Shown: positions 47,893-62,100, counted from the first letter of the stretch. The stretch is 64,000 nt of DNA from Elephas maximus indicus (GCF_024166365.1 NW_026060237.1:3224001-3288000); one strand, 5' to 3'. Numbers and translations: made by a program. The notes: generated by a model not told the origin, from the sequence alone.

Positions 47893-50800
47893 TGTTTTTC
47901 GCTGTTAGGTGCCATCGAGTCGGTTCCGACTCATAGCGACCCTATGCACAACAGAACGAAACACTGCCCGGTCTTGCGCCATCCTCACAATCATTGTTAT
48001 GCTTGAGCTCATTGTTGCAGCCACTGTGTCAGTCCACCTCGTTGAGGGTCTTCCTCTTTTCCACTGACTCTATACTCTGCCAAGCATGATGTCCCTCTCC
48101 AGGGACTGATGCCTCCAGACAACATGTCCAAAGTATGTAAGACACAGTCTCACCATTCTTGCTTCTAAGGAGCATTCTGGTTTTACTTCTTCTAAGACAG
48201 ATTTGTTTATTCTTTTGGCAGTTCATGGTATATTCAATATTCTTCGCCAACACCACAATTCAAAGGTGTCAGCCCTTCTTTGGTCTTCCTTATTCATTGT
48301 CCAGCTTTCACATGCATATGATGCCATTGAAAATACCATGGCTTGGGTCAGGTGCACTTTAGTCTTCAGGGTGACATCTTTGCTCTTCAACACTTTGAAG
48401 TGGTCCTTTGCAGCAGATTTACCCAATGCAATGTATCTTTTGATTTCTTGACTGCTGCTTCCATGGCTGTTAATTGTGGATCCAAGTAAAATGAAATCCT
48501 TGACAACTTCAATCTTTTCTCCGTTTATCGTGATGTTGCTCATTGGTCCAGTTGTGAGGATTTTTGTTTTATGTTGAGTTGTAATCCACACCGAAGGCTG
48601 TGGTCTTTGATCTTCATTAGTAAGTGCTTCAAGTCCTCTTCACTTGCAGCAAGCAAGGTTGTGTCATCTGCATAACACAGGCTGTTACTGAGTCTTCCTC
48701 CAATCTTGATGCCCCATTCTTCTTCATATAGTCCAGGTTCTCGTATTATTTTTTCTGCATACAGATTAAATAGATATGGTGAAAGAATACAACCCTGATG
48801 CACAACTTTCCTGACATTAAAGCAATCAGTATCCCCTTGTTCTGTCTGAACAACTGCCTCTTGATCTATGTAAAGGTTCCTCATGAGCACAGTTAAGTGT
48901 TCTGGAATTCCCATTCTTCCCAGTGTTATCCACAGTTTGTTATGATTCACACAGTCGAATGCCTTTGCATAATGAATAAAACACAGGTAAACATCCTTCT
49001 GGTATTTTTTGCTTTCAGCCAGGATGCATCTGACATCAGCAATGATATCTCTGGTTCCACGTCCTCTTCTGAAACTGGCCTGAATTCCTGGCAGTTCCCT
49101 GTCGATATACTGCTGCAGCCGTTTTTGAATGATCTTCAGCGAAATTTTGCTTCCATGTGATATTAAGGATATTGTTCTATAATTTCCACATTTGGTTGGA
49201 TCACCTTTCTTGGGAATAGGGATAAATATGGATCTTTTCCAAACAGTTGTCCAGGAAGCTGTCTTCCATATTTCTTGGCTGGCGTAGACAAGTGAGCACT
49301 TCCAGCGCTGCATCTGTTTGTTGAAACATCTCGATTGATATTCCATCAATTCCTGGAGCCTTGTTTTCCGCCCGTGACTTCAAGCAGCTTGGACTTCTTC
49401 CTTCAGTACAATCAGTTTCTGATCATATGCCACCTCTTGAAATGGTTGAATATTGACTAATTATTTCTGGTATAATGACTCTGTGTATTCCTTCCCTCTT
49501 CTTTTGATGCTTCCTGCGTCATTTAATATTTTGCCCATGGAATCCTTCGCTATTGCAACTCGAGGCTTGAATTTTTTTTCAGTTCTTTCAGCTTGAGAAA
49601 CACCGAGTGTGTTCTTTCCTTTTGGTTTTCCATCTCCAGCTCTTTGCACATGTCCTTATAATACTTTACTTTGTCTTCTCAAGAGGCCCTTTGAAATCTT
49701 CAGTTCATTTACTTCATGAATTTTTTCTTCTGCTTTAGCTGCTCGATGCTCAAGAGCAAGTTTCAGAGTCTCCTCTGACATCCACCTTGGTCTTTTCTTT
49801 CTTTCCTGTCTTTTCAGTGACCTCTTGCCTTCTTCATGGATGATGTCCTTGATGTCATTCCAAAACTAGTGTTCAGTGCATCAAATCTATTCTTCAGATG
49901 GTCTCTAAATTCAGGTGGTATATACTCAAGGTCATATTTTGGCTCTCATGGATTTGCTCTGATTTTCTTCAGTTTCAGCTTGAACTTGCATATGAGCAAT
50001 TGATGGTCTGATCCACAGTTGGCCCCTGGCCTTTTTCTGATGATATTGAGCTTTTCCATCGTCTCTTTCCACAGATGTAGTCAATTTAATTTCTTTGTGT
50101 TCCATCTGGTGAGGTCCATGTATATAGTCGCCGTTTATGTTGGTGAAAGAAGGTATTTGCAATGAAGAAGTCGTTGGTCATGCAAAATTCTAGCATTCGA
50201 TCTCCGGCACTGTTTCTATCACCAAGGCCATATTTTCCAACTACTGTTACTTCTTTGTTTCCAACTTTTGCATTCCAATCCCCAGTAATTATCAATGCAT
50301 CTTGATCGCATGTTTGATCAATTTCAGACTGCAGCACCCGATAAAAATCTCCTATTTCTTCATCTTTGGCCCTAGTGGCTGGTGCATAAATTTGAATAAT
50401 AGTCATATTAACTGGTCTTCCTTGTAGGCATATGGATATTATCCTATTACTGACAACTTTATACTTCAGGATAGATCTTGAAATGTTCTTTTTGATGATG
50501 AATGCGACACCATTCCTCTTCGTTGTTATTCCCAGCATAGTAGATTACATGATTGCCCGATTCAAAATGGCCAATACCAGTCCATTTCAGCTCACTAATG
50601 CCTAGGATATTGATATTTATGCGTTCCATTTCATCTTGGACGATTTCCAATTTTCCTAGATTCATACTTCATACATCCCAGGTTCCAATTATTCATGCAT
50701 GTTTGCAACTGTTTCTTCTCATTTTGAGTCATGCCACATCAGCAAATGAACATCCCGAAAGCTTTACTCCATCCACGTCATTAAGATTGACTCTACTTTG

Positions 50801-51098
50801 AGGAGGCAGCTCTTCCCCAGTCACCTTTTGAGTGCCTTCCAACCTGGGGGGCTCATCTTGCAGCACTAAATCAGACAGTGTTCTGCTGTAATTCATAAGT
50901 TTTTCACTGGATAATGCCTTTCAGAAGTAGACTGCCAGGTCCTTCTTCCTAGTCTGTCTTAGTCTGGAATCTCAGCTGAAACCTGTCCTTTAAGGGTGAC
51001 CCTGCTGGTATCTGAATACCGGTGGGATAACTTCCAGCATCACAGCAACACACAAGCCCCCACAGTACAACAAACTGACAGACACATGGGGGGGGGGA
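47893..51098 (-). mobile_element. RTE-clade LINE, nearly full length
   Basis: A single-ORF non-LTR element on the minus strand. From its 5' end: leader near 51.1-50.7 kb; APE-type endonuclease frames at 50665-50459 (LGISELKWTG) and 50538-50086 (IIQIYAP, ITGDWNAKVG); a linker; RT at 49349-48540 (269 codons) with GNYRTISLIS, QGCILSPYLFNLYAE and the active-site CYADDTTLLA; a post-RT frame at 48591-48223. It ends with a tail resembling the AfroSINE 3' end ('GGTTCCGACTCATAGCGACC' region). Frameshifts and stops separate the frames, so it is dead. The ends lie in an interrupted L1, with AGACAAAT before and AGATAAAT after as a possible target duplication. Confidence 0.92.
48540..49349 (-). pseudogene. 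RTE reverse-transcriptase domain
   Basis: An open frame of 269 codons contains RT blocks in order: FIPIPKKGDPTKCGNYRTIS, SFRRGRGTRD, HYAKAFDCVNHNKLW (palm, first Asp region altered to FIHYAKAFD), VHQGCILSPYLFNLY and YADD. The YADD box distinguishes it from the FADD of L1. The N-terminal endonuclease lies upstream in other frames, so this is part of a broken polyprotein. Confidence 0.9.
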
Positions 51099-51099
51099 G

Positions 51100-52722
51100 A
51101 TAAATAGCTCTATTAAAAAATGGGCAAATGATATGAGTAGACACTTCACTAAAGAAGACATTCAGGTAGCTAGCAAATATATGAGGAAATGTTCAGGATC
51201 ATTAGCCAGTACCTAAATTCAGATCAAAACTACAATGAGATTTCATCTCACTCCAACAAGGCTAGCATTAATCCAAAAACACAAAATAAATGTTGGAGAG
51301 GGTGTGGAGAGATTGGAACACTTATACACTGCTGGTGGGAATGTCAAATGGTACAACCACTTTGAAAATCAATTTGGTTCTTCCTTAAAAAGCTAGAAAT
51401 AGAACTAACATACGATCCAGCAATCCATTCCTTGGAATATATCCTGAAGAAATAAGAGCCTTCACACGAAGAGATACATGCATACGTAAGTTTATTGCAG
51501 CACTGTTTACAATAGCAAAAAGATGGAAGCAACCAAGGTGCCCATCAACAGATGAATGAATAAATAAATTATGGTATGGTCACACAGTGGAATAGTACTG
51601 ATTCATAAAGAACAGTGAGGAATCTGTGAAACATTTTGTACCATGGAGAAACCAGGAACGCATTCTGTTGAGTGAAATTAGTGAGTTGCAAAAGGACGTA
51701 TATTGTATAAGACCAATATTATAAGAACTTGAGAACTAGTTTAAACTGAGAAGAAAACATTCTTTTGTGGTATGAGGGAAGGGAGGGAGGCATGGTGGGA
51801 CAGGGGTATTCACTAATTAGATGGTAGATAAGAACTACTTTAGGTGAAGGAAAAGACAACACACAATACGGGGGAGGTCAGCACAATTTGACTAAGCTAG
51901 AAGCAGTTTCCTGAAAAAACTGAATGCTTCGAAGGCCAGTGTAGCAGGTGTAGGGGTTAAGGGACCATGATTTCAGGGGACATCTAAGTCAACTGGCGTA
52001 ATAAAACCGATTAAAAAAATTCTGCATCCCACTTTGTAGAGTGGCATCTCGGGTCTTAAACCCTAGGAAGCAGCCATCTAAAATGCATCAATTCGTCTCA
52101 ACCCACCTGGATCAAAGGAGAATGATGTACACCAAGGACACAAGGTAATTAAGAGCCCAGGAGACAGAAAGGGCCACATGAACCAGATACTCCATCATCC
52201 TGAGACCAGAAGAACTAGATGGTGCCCTGCTACAATCGATGACTGCCCTGACAGGGAACACAACAGAGAACCCCTGAGTGAACAAGAGAGCACGGGGATG
52301 CAGACCCCAAATTCTCATAAAAAGACCATACTTAATGCTCTGACTGAGACTAGAGGAATCCTAGCGGTCATGGTTCCCAAACGTTCTGTTGGCTCAGGAC
52401 AGGAACCATTCCTGAAGACAACTCATCAGACATGGAAGGGACTGAACAATGGGTTGGAGAGAGATGCTGATGAAGAGTGAGCTACTTGTATCAGATGGAC
52501 ACTTGAAACTGTGTTGGCATCTCCTGTCTGGAGGGGAGATGGGAAGGTAGAGAGGGTTGGAAACTGGCAAAATTGACACGAAAGGAGAGACTGGAAGGGC
52601 TGACTCATTAGGGGGAGAGTAATTGGGAGTATGGAGTAAGGTGTATATAAGGTTGGATGTGACAGACTGACTTGATTTGTAAACGTTCACTTAAAGCTCA
52701 GTAAAAATTATTAAAAAATAAA
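51100..52722 (+). mobile_element. L1 element, second part after the RTE insertion
   Basis: It continues the L1 from 47892 at the expected place (ORF2 C-terminal region, 'AAAAAATGGGCAAATGATAT'). It passes through the cysteine-motif region near 51290-51340, the roughly 1-kb 3' UTR with a G-rich tract, and a tail at about 52708-52722. Rejoining both parts gives one continuous truncated L1. Confidence 0.9.
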
Positions 52723-52749
52723 ATAAAGGGGTCTAACAACAACAACATA

Positions 52750-54480
52750 AAAAGTAGAGACTGAGTCACTAATTAAAAACTTACCAACAAAGAAAACCCG
52801 AAGACCATATGATGTCACAGATGGACTCTACCAAACATTTAGAGAATTAACGCAGATCCTTCTTAAAATCTTTCCTAAAAATTGAAGAAGACACTGGTCT
52901 CACCCCTTTGGGATCAAGGGAGAATGAAGAAAAGAAAGATACAAGGGAAAGATTAGTCCAAAGGACTAATGGACCACAACTAACATGGCTTCCACCGGAC
53001 TGAGTCCAGTACAACTAGATGATGCCTGGCCACCACCACTGACTGCCTGACAGGGATCATAACAGAGGATCCCAGGCAGAGCTGGAGAAAAACGTAGAAC
53101 AAAATTCTAACTCACAAAAAAAGACCAGACTTACTGAACTGCCAGACGTGGGAGAAACCCTGGGATTATGGCCCCCGGACACCCTTTTAGCTCAGTAATG
53201 AAGTCACTCCGGAGGTTCACCCTTCAGCCAAAGACTAGACAGGCCCATAAATCAAAAGGAGACTGAAGGGGCACACCAACCCAGGAGCAAGGACTAGAAG
53301 GCAGGAGATGACAGGAAAGCCGGTAATAAGGAACCCAAGGTTGAAAGGGAGAGTGTTGATATGTCGTGAGGTTGTTAACCAATGTCGTAAAACAGTATGG
53401 GTACTAACTGTTTAGTGAAGAGCTAGTTCTTTCTGTACACCTTCAACTAAAGTACATACATTGAAGAAGAGGGAACACTTCTCAGCTCCATGAGAAGAGC
53501 ATTCCCCTGAAACAAGACTATTCGAAGATATTACTAGGAAACTAATGACCAGTATATTTTGTGAACATATAAATATGTTTGTTTTCAATTATACTTTTTG
53601 GTGCTATTTTAAATGGAACTGTTTAATGTTTCAGAATATTTATTTCTGAAATAGAACTGTATTGGTCTTACACATTTTGATGCTAATATCCTGCAACTGT
53701 GTTGAACTTATGTACAAGCTCTAATATTTTTGTTCTATTGTGTTTTTTTTTTCTTTTTTCTTAGAGGGTTTTTTAAAATCGTAAGTTAATGTCATATGTG
53801 GGAGGAAATAATTTTACCTCTCCACTTCCAATTTGATGCCGTTAATTTCTTTTTGTTTGTTTAATTGCTGTGGCTAGAGCTTTAAGTGTTATGCTGAATA
53901 CAAGTGGTGAAAACAGGAATCTTAGTTTTGTTCTTGAGACTAGCTGCTGTGTTTCTAGGATTTCTCCAGTGATTATGATGCTAATTGTGGGTTTTCCATA
54001 AATTTCTTTTTGAGGTTAAGCATCCTTCCATTCTTAGTTTATTGAGTGTTTTCTTCATCAAAGTGTGTTGGATTTTGTCCAATTTATTTCTGCATTAATT
54101 GAGATGACCTAGTACTTCACATCGTGTGTACTGATTTTAGTATGCTGAACCAACTTTGCATAATGGGAATACATTCTATTTGGACATTGCATATAATCCT
54201 GGTAATATTCTCCGGGAGTTTCCTAGCGTGATGTTCAGGATTTTTGCATGCAGAGTCGTAAGATGTATTTGGCCTGTAGTTGTATTGTTTCCTATCAATG
54301 AATTTGTAGCTTTGATACCAAAGTAATGACAGATGCATAGAATGAGTTAGAAAGTGTTTCCTCCACCAGTATTTTGGAAGACCTTGATTTTGCTTCCTTC
54401 TTACTGATTTATTGACTTTCTACTAGTGTAAATTTTTAATTTTCTTCTGCATTTTTTTGTTTCCTTTATGGTTTTCCTGA
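52750..54480. mobile_element. Old L1 with internal inversion, second copy, with an insert
   Basis: 52750-52885 and 53455-53560 are sense ORF2. About 53560-54480 is antisense ORF2 ('TGGCTAGAGCTTTAAGTG', 'GGATTTTGTCCAATTTATTT'). The order and the switch point match 38.92-39.9 kb but with much more divergence. A separate 3'-UTR-like piece (52890-53455) lies inside the sense arm. Confidence 0.7.
52890..53455 (+). mobile_element. Older-subfamily L1 3' UTR fragment
   Basis: It has the same block order as the young L1 3' UTRs ('AGACCAGACTTACTGAACTG', 'CAGGGATCATAACAGAGGAT') but a different downstream part ('CTCAGTAATGAAGTCACTCC', 'GTTGTTAACCAATGTCG'). It is therefore another L1 subfamily. It ends 'TCAACTAAAGTACATACA' without a clear tail. 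Confidence 0.65.
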
Positions 54481-54764
54481 AAATTACATTCACATCGTAG
54501 AATCAGAAAAATGCATTATGACTTCACAGTAACTTGGTTTTAGTGCTACACAGGTCTGTATCTGTTGGGTATGTTGTTATTGTCACAAGTTATATCTGAA
54601 CATAGAGTGAGTCTAATATCATATGTATAATTACCATTTTGTGCAGTTTTCCTTAAATCATGTAGGAATAAAAAGGGTGGTTTCAAATAAAACTACAATA
54701 AAATGGTATTTTATATCTTAATTCTGTATATTATGTACAATGTCAGTAGTGCCAGGGTTGAGAT
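54481..54764. other. Unassigned AT-rich sequence
   Basis: I recognise no gene or repeat here. Confidence 0.45.
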
Positions 54765-57700
54765 TTTTGAAAAATCAGGTAAAAGAATTAAAAAAAAAAA
54801 TGAGGAAACCCTAAGAATTATGTGGGATTGTATCAAGAGAAATAACCTGCAAGTGATTGTAGTACCAGAATGGGTGGGTTAACAGAAAATGTAGAGGGAA
54901 AACTGTTGAAGATTTGTTGGCAGAAAACTTCCCTGATATCATGAAAGATGAGAAGATATCTCTCAAAGATGTTCATCGAGCTCCACATAAGGTAGATGTT
55001 AAAAAAAAAAAAACCAAGACATATTATAATCAAACTTGCCAAAAACAAAGATAAAGAGAGAATTATAAGAGCAGCAGGGGGTAAATGAGAAGTCACCTAC
55101 AAAGGAGAGCCAATAAGAATGAGCTCAGAGTATTCGGCAGAAACCGTGCAGGCAAGAAGGCAATGGGATGACATATTTAAAAATTGAAGGAAAAAAATTG
55201 CCTGCCAAGAATCATATATCCAGCAAAACTGTCTCTTAAATATGAAGGTGAAATTAAGACATTTCCAGATAAACACAATTCGAAGGAATTTGTAAAAACC
55301 AAACCAAAACTATAAGAAATACTAAAGGGAGCTCTTTGGTTAGAAAATCAAGAATATCAGGTATCAACCCAAGACTAGAACACTGGACAGAGCAACCAGA
55401 AGTCAACACAGACAGGGAAATCCAAAAAAAAAAAAAAAAGCAAAATTATTTAAAAAAAAAAAAAAAACCAAAACAGGGTAACAGCAATGTTATAATATAA
55501 AACAAGACTACATTAAAATAATAGAGCGACTAAGAAATGTAATCATACACCTTCTACATGGAGAGGGAGATACGGCGATACAAAGAAATAAAAGTTTTAA
55601 ATTTTGAAAACTAGTGGTAAATAATAAGGTAACCACAAAGGAGATAACCTGTCCTACTCATCAAAATAAAATACAAGGGGAAAATACAGACTCATCAGAA
55701 ACAAAATCAACAACAACAAATATGAGGAAAGGACAATATACAAAGAAATTCTACTCAGCACATAAAATTAAGTGGCAAAAAGAAACTGCGAACAACACAC
55801 AAAAAAGACATCAAAATGATAGCACTAAATTTATACCTATCCATAATTACCCTGAAAGTAAATGGACTAAATGCACCAATAAAGAGACAGAGAGTGGCAG
55901 AATGGATTAAAAGATAAGACCCCTCTACATGCTGCCTACCAGAGAAACACTTCAGACTTAGAGAAACAAACTAAAACACAAAGGATGGAAAAAAAATGTA
56001 TCAAGCAAACAACAATCAAAAAAGAGCAGGAGTGGCAATATTAATTTCTGAAAAATAGACTTTAAAGTTAAATCCATCAGAAAGAATAAGGAAGGACACT
56101 ATATAATGATTAAAGGGATAATATGCCAAGAACATATAACCATATTAAATATTTATGCACCAAATGACAGGGCTGCAAGATACATAAAACAACCTCTATC
56201 AGTATCGAAAAGTGAGATAGACAGCTCCACAATAATAGTAGGAGACTTCAACACACCACTTTCGGTGAAGGACAGGTCATCCAGAAAGAAGCTCAATAAA
56301 GACATGGAGCATCTAAATGCCGCAATCAACCAACTTGACCTTGTAGACATATACAGAACACTCCACCCAACACCAACCAAGTATACCTTCTTTTCTAAGT
56401 GCACATGGAACATTCTCTAGAATAGACCACAGATTAGTCATGAAGCAAGCCTTAGCAGAATCCAAAACATTGAAATATTACAAAGCATCTTCTCTGACCA
56501 CAACGCCGTAAAAGTGGAAATCAATAACAGGAAAAGAAATCAAACACTTGGAAATGACAATACCCTGCTCAAAAAAGACTGGATTATAGAAGTCATTAAG
56601 GATGGAATAAAGAAATTCGGGGATTCCAATAAGAATGGAAACACTTCTATCAGACCTTCTGGACACAGCAAAAGTGGTGCTCAGAGGCCAATTTATATCA
56701 ATAAATGCACACATCCAAAAAAGAAGAAAGGACCAAAATCAAAGAATTATCCCTACAGCTTGAGCAAATAGAAAGAGAGCAACAAAAGAAACCCACAGGC
56801 ACCAGAAGAAAAAAAAAATAATAAAAATTAGAGGTGAATTAAATAGAAAACAAAAACAATTCAAAGAATTAAGAAGACCAAAAGCTGGTTTTTTGAAAAA
56901 AAATCAACAAAATTGAAAAGCCACTAGCCAAACTGACAAAAGAAAAACAGGAGAGGAAGCAAATAACCCAAATAAGAAATGAGATGGGTGATATTACAAC
57001 AGACCCAACTGAAATTAAAAGAATCATATCAGATTACTATGAAAAACTGTACTCAAACAAATTTGAAAACCTGGAGAAATGGAGGAATTCCTAGAAACAC
57101 ACTGCCTACCTAAAGTAACACAAAAAGAGGTAGAACAACTGAATAGACCCATAACAAAAGAAGAGATTGAGAAGGCAAACAAAAAACTCAACAAAAAAAA
57201 AGCCCAGGTCCTGAAGGCTTCACTAAAGAGTTCGACCTAACTTTCAGAGAAGAGTTAACACCACTGCTACTAAAGGTATTTTAGAGCATAGAAAAGGGTG
57301 GAATACTCCGAAACTCATTCTATGAAGCCACCATATCCCTGATACCAAAACCAGGTAAAGAAGAGAAAGAAGAGAAAATTATCGACCTATATCCCTCATG
57401 AATGTAGATGCAAAAATCCTCAACAGAATTCTAGCCAATGAAATTAAACAACATATCAAAAAAAAATAATTCACCATGACCAAGTGGGATTCATACCAGC
57501 TATGCAGGGATGGTTCACCGTTAGAACGACAATTTATGTAACCCACCACATAAATAAAACAAAAGACAAGAATCACATGATTTTATCAATTGATGCAGAA
57601 AAGGCATTTGACAAAGCTCAACATCATTCATGATAAAAACTCTCAGCAAAACAGGAAAAGAAGGAAAATTCCTCAGCATAATAAAGGGCATTTATACAGA

Positions 57701-58442
57701 GCCAACAGCCAGCATTACCTGAAATGGAGAGAGCCTGAAAGCATTCCCACTGAGATCTGGAACCACACAAGGATGTCCTTTATCACCGCTCATGTTCAAC
57801 ATTGTGATGGAGGTCCTAGCCAGAGCAATTAGGCTAGATAAAGAAATAAATGGCATCCAGAATGGCAAGGAAGAAGTAAAGGTTTATCTGTTTGCAGATG
57901 ACATGATCTTATACACAGAAAACCCTAAGGAATCTTTGAGAAAACTACTGAAAGTAATAGAAGAGCTCAGCAGAGTATCGGGATACAAGATAAACATACA
58001 AAAGTCAATCGGGTTCCTCTACACCAACAAAAAGAACATTGAAGAGGAAATCACCAAATCAATGTCATTTACAATAGCGCCAAAGAAGATAAAATACTTA
58101 GGAAGAAATCTCACCAGAGATGTAAAAGACTTACACAAAGAAAACTGTAATACACTTCTGCAAGAAACCAAAAGAGACTTAGATGAGTGGAAAAATATAC
58201 CTTGCTTGTGGATACGAAGACAACGTTATAAAAATGCCAATTCTACCAAAAGCGATCTATACATTTAATGAGATGAAAAAACAAATCACCTACTTCTTAT
58301 GGAAGGGAGAGAGGCCCAGATAAATAAGGCATTACTGAAAAAGAAGAACAAAGTGGGAAGCCTTACTTTACCTGATTTTAGAACCTATTATACTGCCACA
58401 TTAGTCAAAACAGCCTGGTACTGTTCCAACAACATATACATA
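54765..58442 (+). mobile_element. L1 element, truncated at both ends
   Basis: It starts in mid ORF1 (RRM region, near 54780), with broken ORF1 to about 55320. The spacer contains long A-runs (55425-55440, 55453-55467). ORF2 begins near 55820 (LSIITLKVNGLNAP). Frames include 56106-56420 (endonuclease, VGDFNTPLS), 57792-58268 (RT with an intact FADD box) and 58299-58535. It has no 3' UTR: it stops at about 58442, where a duplicated segment begins. Confidence 0.9.
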
Positions 58443-59144
58443 GAAGCCATCTATGAATCAGTTTTAAGGGCAAATGTTTTAATGATTTCCTTTCAAAATG
58501 TATATTACTGGTGCAGAGAAATACACTGGACTTAGCTCATTTTGATATTGTGTCCTACAATTTTAACTTATTTACTATCTCTGATGGTTTTGTTGTTTTT
58601 CTTTTTTGTGGATTTTATAGAACTTTTTTATTGTAAGTTTATGTTATACGTGGAAGGAGATAGTTTTGCTTTTTCACTTCTGATTTGATGCCATCTATAT
58701 CTTGCTAAATTTCTCTGGCTAGAGCTTTGGGCGTACTGTTGAATACAAATGGCAAAAGCAGGCATCCTAGTTTTGTTCTTGGCAGTAGTGGGGTGCTTCT
58801 AGTATTTCTCTATTAAATGTGATGCTAGTTTGGGGTTTTTAATAAATTTCCTTTTGAGTTTAAGCATCTTTCTAATTCTAGTTCGAGGGTTTTCATCATG
58901 AAAGGCTGTTAGGTTTTGTCTGTTGTAATGACTTCTGTTTCATTTCTTGTTTTTGTTATTTGCACCTTCTGACTTTTGTCAGTTTAGCTGAAGAGTTGCA
59001 ACATGACTGATATTTTCAAAGAACCAGCTTTTGGCTTTGTTGATATTCTCTGTTGTTCTTCTGTTCTTCATTCATTTATTTCTGATTTGATCTCTATTTA
59101 CCTCAACTGAAATGCTTTTTCTTCTCTGTCAAAAATTATTAGTC
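58443..59144 (-). repeat. Duplicated antisense-L1 flank of the half-L1
   Basis: 58443-58920 matches 39175-39645 closely ('GAATCAGTTTTAAG', 'TATATTACTGGTGCAGAGAA'). 58921-59144 then matches 40824-41042. About 1.2 kb present at 39.65-40.82 kb is missing here. The match runs straight into the half-L1 that follows, as at the first locus. Confidence 0.85.
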
Positions 59145-62100
59145 TCGGGTGGAGCCAAGATGGTGGAATAGACAGATGCTTCTTGCAAGCCCCCTTTACA
59201 ACCAAGACCCGAAAAAAAAGTAAAACGAGTATATTTGTGACAAGCTGGGAGCTCTGAGCTTCAAAGCCAAGCTTAGAACACGAACTGAGGGACAGGAGGA
59301 AGGAAGAGACCATTCAGAAGCAGAGAGGAGTTACTTGACCTGAATCACGGGGAGCCCTCAGGCACCATTCCTGGAGCGGCAGCAGCAGCAGGCTGTTACT
59401 AGCAGTCAGCCGCAGTTTCCTCAGGGAGAAGCAGCCAGACACACAGCCTACTCACACCTCCGGAACCTGAGGAGAACGGTGCTTTTGGCAAAAGCTAAGT
59501 ACTTTTGTGTATTTTAATGTGCCCCCCAACCACAAACTGGCCTCAGCAGCTGAATTCCCTGGGCCAGAAATAGGCACTGTTGAGCACCTAGAGCCATCCT
59601 CTTGGCCTTTGGGAAGGAAAAAATTTGCATTTGGGGGAAAAGATAATTTGGTAGCTCCACTAACCAGGGGAGCTCAGGACAGAAGCAGCTCCTGTCCAGG
59701 CATAAACCATCCATGGACCTTGAGCAACTTTCCCTTCTGCATGAACCTGTGTGGGCCTATTTTGGGAGAATAAGCCTTTGTTGGCAAACTCCGACCATTT
59801 CAGCTGTGCGGTGGAGAAGTGGATGTTTGATGTTTGACACTGCTTTGCCTATTAAACAAGGTCCTCATCTACCGAGATCACAGGCCTAAGGACTGGTAGC
59901 TCCACTCAGGTCACCCAGCCACCTGCGACAGGGGTCCAAAGATGACTAGTACCTCCCAGTACTTACAAGCAAAAACTCTGGGTACCCATGGTCCATCTGC
60001 AGAATCCACCCACCTGTATGCTCTAGGGAACATGGACGTGCTTTCCTCAGAGACACTTGGGGGTCAGTATTCAGCCCCCCTGCCTTGTTCAGAGCATGAC
60101 CCCCTGCTGCAGTCAGGTACTGGTACATATGCCAATCACCCCTGCCCCTCTAAGATTGTAGGACAGAGTCTGCACCACACACTTGATGGTCAGCTACCTG
60201 GAAACCTGAGCTGAATTCATACAAGAAAACTGAATGGTCTTCTAGACTGAAATACCTGATAACAGCTCTAACCAGCTGGGGACCAGATGTCAGAGTTCCA
60301 AAGGTGAAAATAATCAAGCTAGCTCACTCAAGCAACACATAGGGGTATACCAAAACAAAACAAAGCAAGAAGCTACGACACAGTAAGCAAGCATAAACTA
60401 ATACAATAACTTAGAGATGGCTTGAAGACAACAGTCAATATCAAATCACATAAAGAAACAGACGATGATCACCTCAACAGGCTCTCAAAACAAAGAATCC
60501 AGGGATCTTCTAGATGAAAGTGCATTCCTGGAATTAGCAGATGCAGAATAATAAAGTTTAATACACAGAACCCTTCAAAACATAAGGAAGGAAATGAAGC
60601 AATACGCAGAACAAGCCAAGGAACACACAGATAAAGCAACTGAAGAAATTAGAAAGATTATTTAGGAACATAATGAAAAATTTAATGAACTGGAAATATC
60701 CTTAGACAGCAATCAGAAGTTCAGAAGATTAACAATAAAATTACAGAAGTAGGAAACTCAACAGAAAGTCAGGGGAGCAGAACTGAGCAAGCAGAAGCTA
60801 GAATTTCTGAATTTGAAGATAAATCACTTGGCACTAATATATTGGAAGAAAAGTCAGATAAAAGAATTTTAAAAAATGAAGAAACCTTAAGAATCATGTG
60901 GGACTCAATTAAGAAAATTAACCTATAAGTGATTGCAGTACCAGAACAGGGAGGTATAACAGAAAATACAGAAAGAACTGTAGAAAACTTCCCTGATATT
61001 GTGAAAGTTGAGAAGATATCTATCCAAGATACTCATCGAGCTCCACATAGGGTAGATGTTAAGAGAAGTCACCGAGACATATTATAATCAAACTTGCCAA
61101 AACCACTGATAAAAAGAGAATTATAAGAGCAGGGAGGGATAAACAAAAAGCCACCTACAAAGGAGAGCCAATAAGAATAAGCTCGGACTACTCAGCAGAA
61201 ACTATGCAGGCAAGAAGGCAATGGGATGACATATGTAAAAAACTGCCTGCCAAGAATCATATATCCAGCAAACTGTCTCTTAGATATGCCGGTGAAATTC
61301 AGACATTTCCAGATAAACACAAGCTGAAGGAATTCATAAAAACCAAACCAAAACTCCAAAAAATACTAAGGGGAGTTCTTTGGTTAGAAAATCAATAATG
61401 TAACAAATGGTACAACCACTTTGGAAATCGATTTGGCACTTCCTTAAAATGCTAGTAATACAACTACCATACAATCCAGCAATCCCACTCCTTGAATATA
61501 TCCTAGAGAAATAAGGGCCTTTATATGAACAGATATATGCAAACCCATGTTTACTGCAGCACTGTTTAGAATAGCAAAAAGATGGAAGCAATCAAAATGC
61601 CCATCAACAGATGAATGGATAAATAACTCATGGTGTATGCACACAATGGAATAGTAGGCATTCATAAAGAACTGTGAGGAATCTGTGCAACATTTCATAA
61701 CATGGAGGAACCTGGAAAGCGTTATGCCGAGTGAAATCAGCCAGTTGCGAAAAGTCAAATATTGTATAAGACCACTATTATAAGAACTTGAGAAATAGTT
61801 TAAACTGAGAAGAAAACATACTTTTGTGGTTACGAGAAGAGGGAGGGTGGAATGGTGGGAGAGGGGTATTCACTAGTTAGTTGGTAGATAAGAACTACTT
61901 TAGGTGAAGGGAAAGACAAATGGACTAAACCAAAAGCAAAGAAGTTTCCTGAATAAACTGAATGCTTCGAAGGCCAGTGTAGCAGGGACAGGGGTCTGGG
62001 GACCATGGTTTCAGGAAACATCTCAGTTAATTGGCATAATAAAATTTATTAAGAAAAGATTCTGTATCCCACTTTGAAGAGTGGCATCTGGGTCTTAAAC

